Shown here: one piece after another, positions 6,080 to 8,125 of the stretch
Layout: each line of letters starts with the position of its first letter
Position numbering within the stretch: the first letter of the stretch is position 1
From: CAZUVM01 sp964623885
Lineage (GTDB): Bacteria; Verrucomicrobiota; Verrucomicrobiia; Limisphaerales; UBA8199
Assembly (NCBI GenBank): GCA_964623885.1
Contig: CAZUVM010000077.1
Location: forward strand, 1-8,125
Length of the DNA: 8,125 nucleotides
Reading direction: 5' to 3'
Program-made: the position numbers and the translations under genes
Notes under the pieces: generated by a model
Seen by the model: the letters and a program-made list of their open reading frames with translations, nothing else
Told to the model about the DNA's origin: nothing
The model's database searches: none

Positions 6080-7870
6080 CTAATTTGCGCTCAAAGGCTT
6101 ACGCGGCACTTTATCGTCCGCGTTTGCTGCATCGTAGACCATGGCGGCTAGAATGACGGCCGCTTGCTTGAGATCATCCGGCGGAACGCGGTCCAGCACG
6201 TCTTCGTTCGAGTGATGGGTACGACTCCAGTAATCGAGTTGATCCTGAATGAATTGGAACCCAGGCAAACCAATAGAGTCAAATGACGTGTGGTCTGTGC
6301 CAGAGGTGTTCGAAAGCGTAAGCGTTTGAGCGTCGAGATCGCGGAACGGCTCGAGCCAATGGCGGAACAAGGGACGCACAGTATCGTTGCCTTGCAAATA
6401 AACGCCGCGAATTTTGCCCGCGCCGTTGTCGAGATTGAAATAAACGGAGAGCCGATCGTATTCAGGGCCGCGCACCAAGCGCCGCGAAGACGGCGAATTA
6501 GTAGAGCGACGCGCAGGAGTGCGCTCGCCCTCCGAATCATTTGGCGAGCGCAATGCCGCCGTGCGCTCGGTGGACGCGGCGGCATTGGTATAATAGCCAA
6601 AGTGTTGACTGACGTACGCCCGCGACCCCATCAGTCCCTGCTCCTCGCCGCTCCAGAGCCCAATGCGGACGGTGCGGCGCAGCGGAAGCTTCAGCGCGGC
6701 CAAAATGCGCACGGCCTCCATTGTGGCGGCGACGCCAACGCCATTGTCCGTCGCACCGGTGCCGGAGTGCCAGGAATCCATATGCGCGCCGATCATAACC
6801 AGTTCATTTTTTAGATCGCTGCCGGGCAATTCGGCGATTGTGTTGTAGGCCATCAAATCGTCCTGTTGAAATTCCACTTGCAGGGTCACCGCCATTTTCA
6901 ATTTCTCGCCTTGCTGGATCATTCGAACCAGGCGGTTGTAATCTTCAGTGGCCAAAGTGATCTGCGGCGGGATGCTGGGCGCGTTCGTGGCCCATACTCG
7001 TGGCAGGTTGGTGGGAGCAAAAGCGGCCCCGGTATCCGGACCCGGAACCGAAGCGCCCGCAACGAATACCGTGCCGCCGTCTCCCTGGGAACTGGCGCTC
7101 ACGACCAGCGCTGCGCCTTCTTTGGCAAGAAACGAAAGATACCGCCCTTGCCCGCGCTGACGCGTCAGCGGTCCGCCCCGTCGGAAAGGTGCTGGCGAAC
7201 CGGTCACATTATTCGTATCAGCGCCGGGTTCCTCGCTGGACCGAGCCCGCGAAAACGCATTGGTGCCGCCACGCCGAAAGCCGGCTCCGGCTAAGCGGAA
7301 AAGTGTGCCGGAAGCGGGAGGCTCGCCGGCATTGGCATACCAGAGCAAATTGCTCTCGCTTTGCCGGATGGCTAGCGGCTCGAATGAGGGTTTCAGCTCG
7401 CGGACCGGGCTGGCCAGCACGATCGCGCCTGACAACTTGCCTTTGTATTTCTCCAAATCGGCGTTGGTTTTGACATCAAAGAAAACCACGTCCGCCACCA
7501 GAGTCTGAGCGAATCCCGGCGTCCAGGCGTTGGGATAAGCAATCAGCGGGATGGCTTGGGGTTCCACCAACTGAGCGGAAAAGGCCTTTAGCGACCAGCC
7601 GCGGCCGAATGGTCCCCAGGGTTCGACATGCGCGTTAGTCAGTCCCCAACAAGCGAGTTGGTACCGCGTCCATTCATTAGCACGCTTGAGATTCGGCGAA
7701 CCCGTCAGCCGCGGCCCGATCACCTCGGTAAGATAGGTGAGCGTTTGCATCGCCTCAGATCGGTTGAGGCCTTCGTCGCGAATCCGGGCGATGGCATCAG
7801 CGTTGTTGGTTTGAGTCGCCGCGAGGGACGCCGCTGCGAGGAAGCAAAAAACCACAAGAATTGGTTTCAT
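6080..7870 (-). CDS. Secreted M28-family zinc metallopeptidase with PA domain
   Basis: A 596-residue peptidase of family M28 (aminopeptidase/glutamate carboxypeptidase type) with a protease-associated (PA) domain. Residues 1-18 are a Sec signal peptide (MKPILVVFCFLAAASLAA). The PA domain lies inside about residues 105-330. The catalytic domain keeps the full di-zinc set: H363 (GAHMDS), bridging D375 (GATDNG), catalytic E409 and ligand E410 (SGEEQG), D481 (NLDNGAG) and H527 (GTDHTSF). It would cleave N-terminal or C-terminal residues from peptides outside the cytoplasm. ATG 7870 was chosen because the signal peptide begins there; an upstream TTG at 7924 lies before the promoter's -35 box and cannot be on its transcript. 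An Arg/Ser/Thr-rich insertion at about 428-467 and an Arg/Gly-rich stretch at about 194-245 are unusual for the family. It is the first gene of a likely operon with GH92 and LysR. Confidence 0.92.
   Translation of the reverse strand: MKPILVVFCFLAAASLAATQTNNADAIARIRDEGLNRSEAMQTLTYLTEVIGPRLTGSPNLKRANEWTRYQLACWGLTNAHVEPWGPFGRGWSLKAFSAQLVEPQAIPLIAYPNAWTPGFAQTLVADVVFFDVKTNADLEKYKGKLSGAIVLASPVRELKPSFEPLAIRQSESNLLWYANAGEPPASGTLFRLAGAGFRRGGTNAFSRARSSEEPGADTNNVTGSPAPFRRGGPLTRQRGQGRYLSFLAKEGAALVVSASSQGDGGTVFVAGASVPGPDTGAAFAPTNLPRVWATNAPSIPPQITLATEDYNRLVRMIQQGEKLKMAVTLQVEFQQDDLMAYNTIAELPGSDLKNELVMIGAHMDSWHSGTGATDNGVGVAATMEAVRILAALKLPLRRTVRIGLWSGEEQGLMGSRAYVSQHFGYYTNAAASTERTAALRSPNDSEGERTPARRSTNSPSSRRLVRGPEYDRLSVYFNLDNGAGKIRGVYLQGNDTVRPLFRHWLEPFRDLDAQTLTLSNTSGTDHTSFDSIGLPGFQFIQDQLDYWSRTHHSNEDVLDRVPPDDLKQAAVILAAMVYDAANADDKVPRKPLSAN
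6520..6587. repeat. Double palindrome inside the M28 catalytic domain coding sequence
   Basis: Two back-to-back inverted repeats. TGCGCTCGCC (6520-6529) pairs with GGCGAGCGCA (6543-6552). CAATGCCGCCG (6551-6561) pairs with CGGCGGCATTG (6577-6587). Both are perfect. GTGCGCTCG also occurs twice in direct orientation at 6519-6527 and 6561-6569. The block encodes about residues 428-451 of the peptidase in frame, exactly where the protein departs from the compact family pattern between SRAYVSQHFG and YFNLDNGAG. It looks like a palindromic element carried within a gene. Confidence 0.6.
7155..7170. repeat. Perfect 16-base palindrome in the M28 PA-domain region
   Basis: CGCTGACGCGTCAGCG is its own reverse complement. 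It encodes about residues 234-239 of the peptidase, next to two copies of the peptide FRRGG (198-202 and 229-233) that use different codons. Its meaning is unknown and it could be chance. Confidence 0.4.
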
Positions 7871-7889
7871 AGGCGCAACTAATCCGGTG

Positions 7890-7917
7890 ATTGTAGAGGT
7901 GCCGCGGTTCAGTTCAA
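7890..7917 (-). promoter_or_regulatory. Candidate sigma70 promoter of the M28-GH92-LysR operon
   Basis: On the - strand TTGAAC (7917-7912) is followed after 16 bases by TACAAT (7895-7890), matching the consensus at four of six and five of six bases. Transcription would begin near 7883, about 13 bases before the peptidase ATG at 7870. This short leader contains no strong ribosome site. The -35 box overlaps an inverted-repeat arm (7905-7915), a plausible place for regulation. Confidence 0.6.
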
Positions 7918-7976
7918 CCACCAATGATACTAACGCCTCGGTCTAGGGCGCATCTCAGTTTTTGAGAACTGAACCG
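7905..7976. repeat. 11-base inverted repeat with 50-base spacer at the operon promoter
   Basis: CGGTTCAGTTC (7905-7915) is the exact reverse complement of GAACTGAACCG (7966-7976). The arms are 61 bases apart centre to centre, near six helical turns. One arm overlaps the -35 box of the peptidase operon. A further TCAGTT (7955-7960) can pair with AACTGA (7967-7972) in the second arm. The repeat could be a two-site operator, perhaps for the LysR protein of this operon; that role is inference. Confidence 0.5.
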
Positions 7977-8041
7977 GCCGACTAACAGTTTGATTTCGCC
8001 GGGTTTTCATTAACACCCCGCTTCAGCGCATACGCGTCAAC

Positions 8042-8125
8042 CTAAGAGGCACGTAATTTACGGCGTGGTTTCTTGGTTTTTCGGGTCAGCACGAGAGTGT
8101 TTTTGTCCTCCACCGACCACTCCCA
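8042..8125 (-). CDS. Unidentified protein, C-terminal 27 residues (5' end outside window)
   Basis: The - strand is open from the window edge to TAG at 8044-8042. It encodes WEWSVEDKNTLVLTR followed by a lysine/arginine-rich tail (KTKKPRRKLRAS). The alternating pattern before the tail looks like a closing beta-hairpin, and AbrB/MazE-type antitoxins can end somewhat like this, but 27 residues are too few for a family call. The 171 bases between it and the peptidase ATG hold the operon promoter and inverted repeat and no convincing gene. Confidence 0.45.
   Translation of the reverse strand, partial: WEWSVEDKNTLVLTRKTKKPRRKLRAS

Noticed and set aside
7871..7924. TTG start at 7924 for the M28 peptidase
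   Set aside because: It lies upstream of the -35 box and would put 18 residues before a normal signal peptide that begins at ATG 7870.
7930..8010. 26-codon ORF on the - strand, very basic, upstream of the peptidase
   Set aside because: Short and arginine-rich, with no family match; it covers one inverted-repeat arm, which explains its sequence better.

Overview
This window reads as chromosomal DNA of a GC-rich, free-living, Gram-negative-type bacterium that breaks down polymers. Two genes encode secreted enzymes with Sec signal peptides. The gene content and the small palindromic repeats between and inside genes would fit a soil Verrucomicrobiota (Pedosphaera/Limisphaerales-like). That placement is an impression only, because there is no rRNA or other marker gene here. 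I see no tRNA, rRNA, CRISPR array, transposase or phage gene.

Left part, + strand. Bases 1-505 are the C-terminal 167 codons of a UDP-glucose 6-dehydrogenase, cut just after its catalytic-cysteine motif. A 202-base gap follows. It holds a good sigma70-type promoter (563-590), an ATG placed about where transcription should begin, and a strong GC hairpin. Next come a 470-residue protein with an N-terminal NERD nuclease-like domain and a C-terminal Ser/Thr-kinase-like domain (708-2120), and, 29 bases later, a MutT-type Nudix hydrolase (2150-2572). These two probably form an operon. The kinase domain has lost its glycine loop and the DFG aspartate, so it may be a pseudokinase. The NERD domain keeps its D...ExK residues. 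The domain pair resembles the start of the BREX type-2 protein PglW, but no other BREX gene is in view.

Middle, 2573-2797. This convergent intergenic stretch holds three tri- or di-loop palindromes, two of them tandem units with compensating stem changes, and a candidate terminator for the - strand genes.

Right part, - strand. Three genes are read in the order M28-family metallopeptidase (7870-6080), GH92 alpha-mannosidase (6064-3743) and LysR-type regulator (3703-2798), with gaps of 15 and 39 bases. A promoter (7917-7890) lies just before the peptidase. An 11-base inverted repeat with a 50-base spacer overlaps its -35 box. The likely joint role is extracytoplasmic breakdown of mannose-bearing glycoproteins, with the regulator co-transcribed. 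The peptidase carries a palindrome-rich, Arg/Ser-rich in-frame insertion within its catalytic domain. At the right edge, 8042-8125 is the last 27 codons of an unidentified - strand gene with a very basic tail.

The most notable items are the palindromic in-frame insertion in the peptidase, the NERD/degenerate-kinase protein with its unusual leader, the covarying hairpin repeats, and the inverted repeat at the operon promoter.
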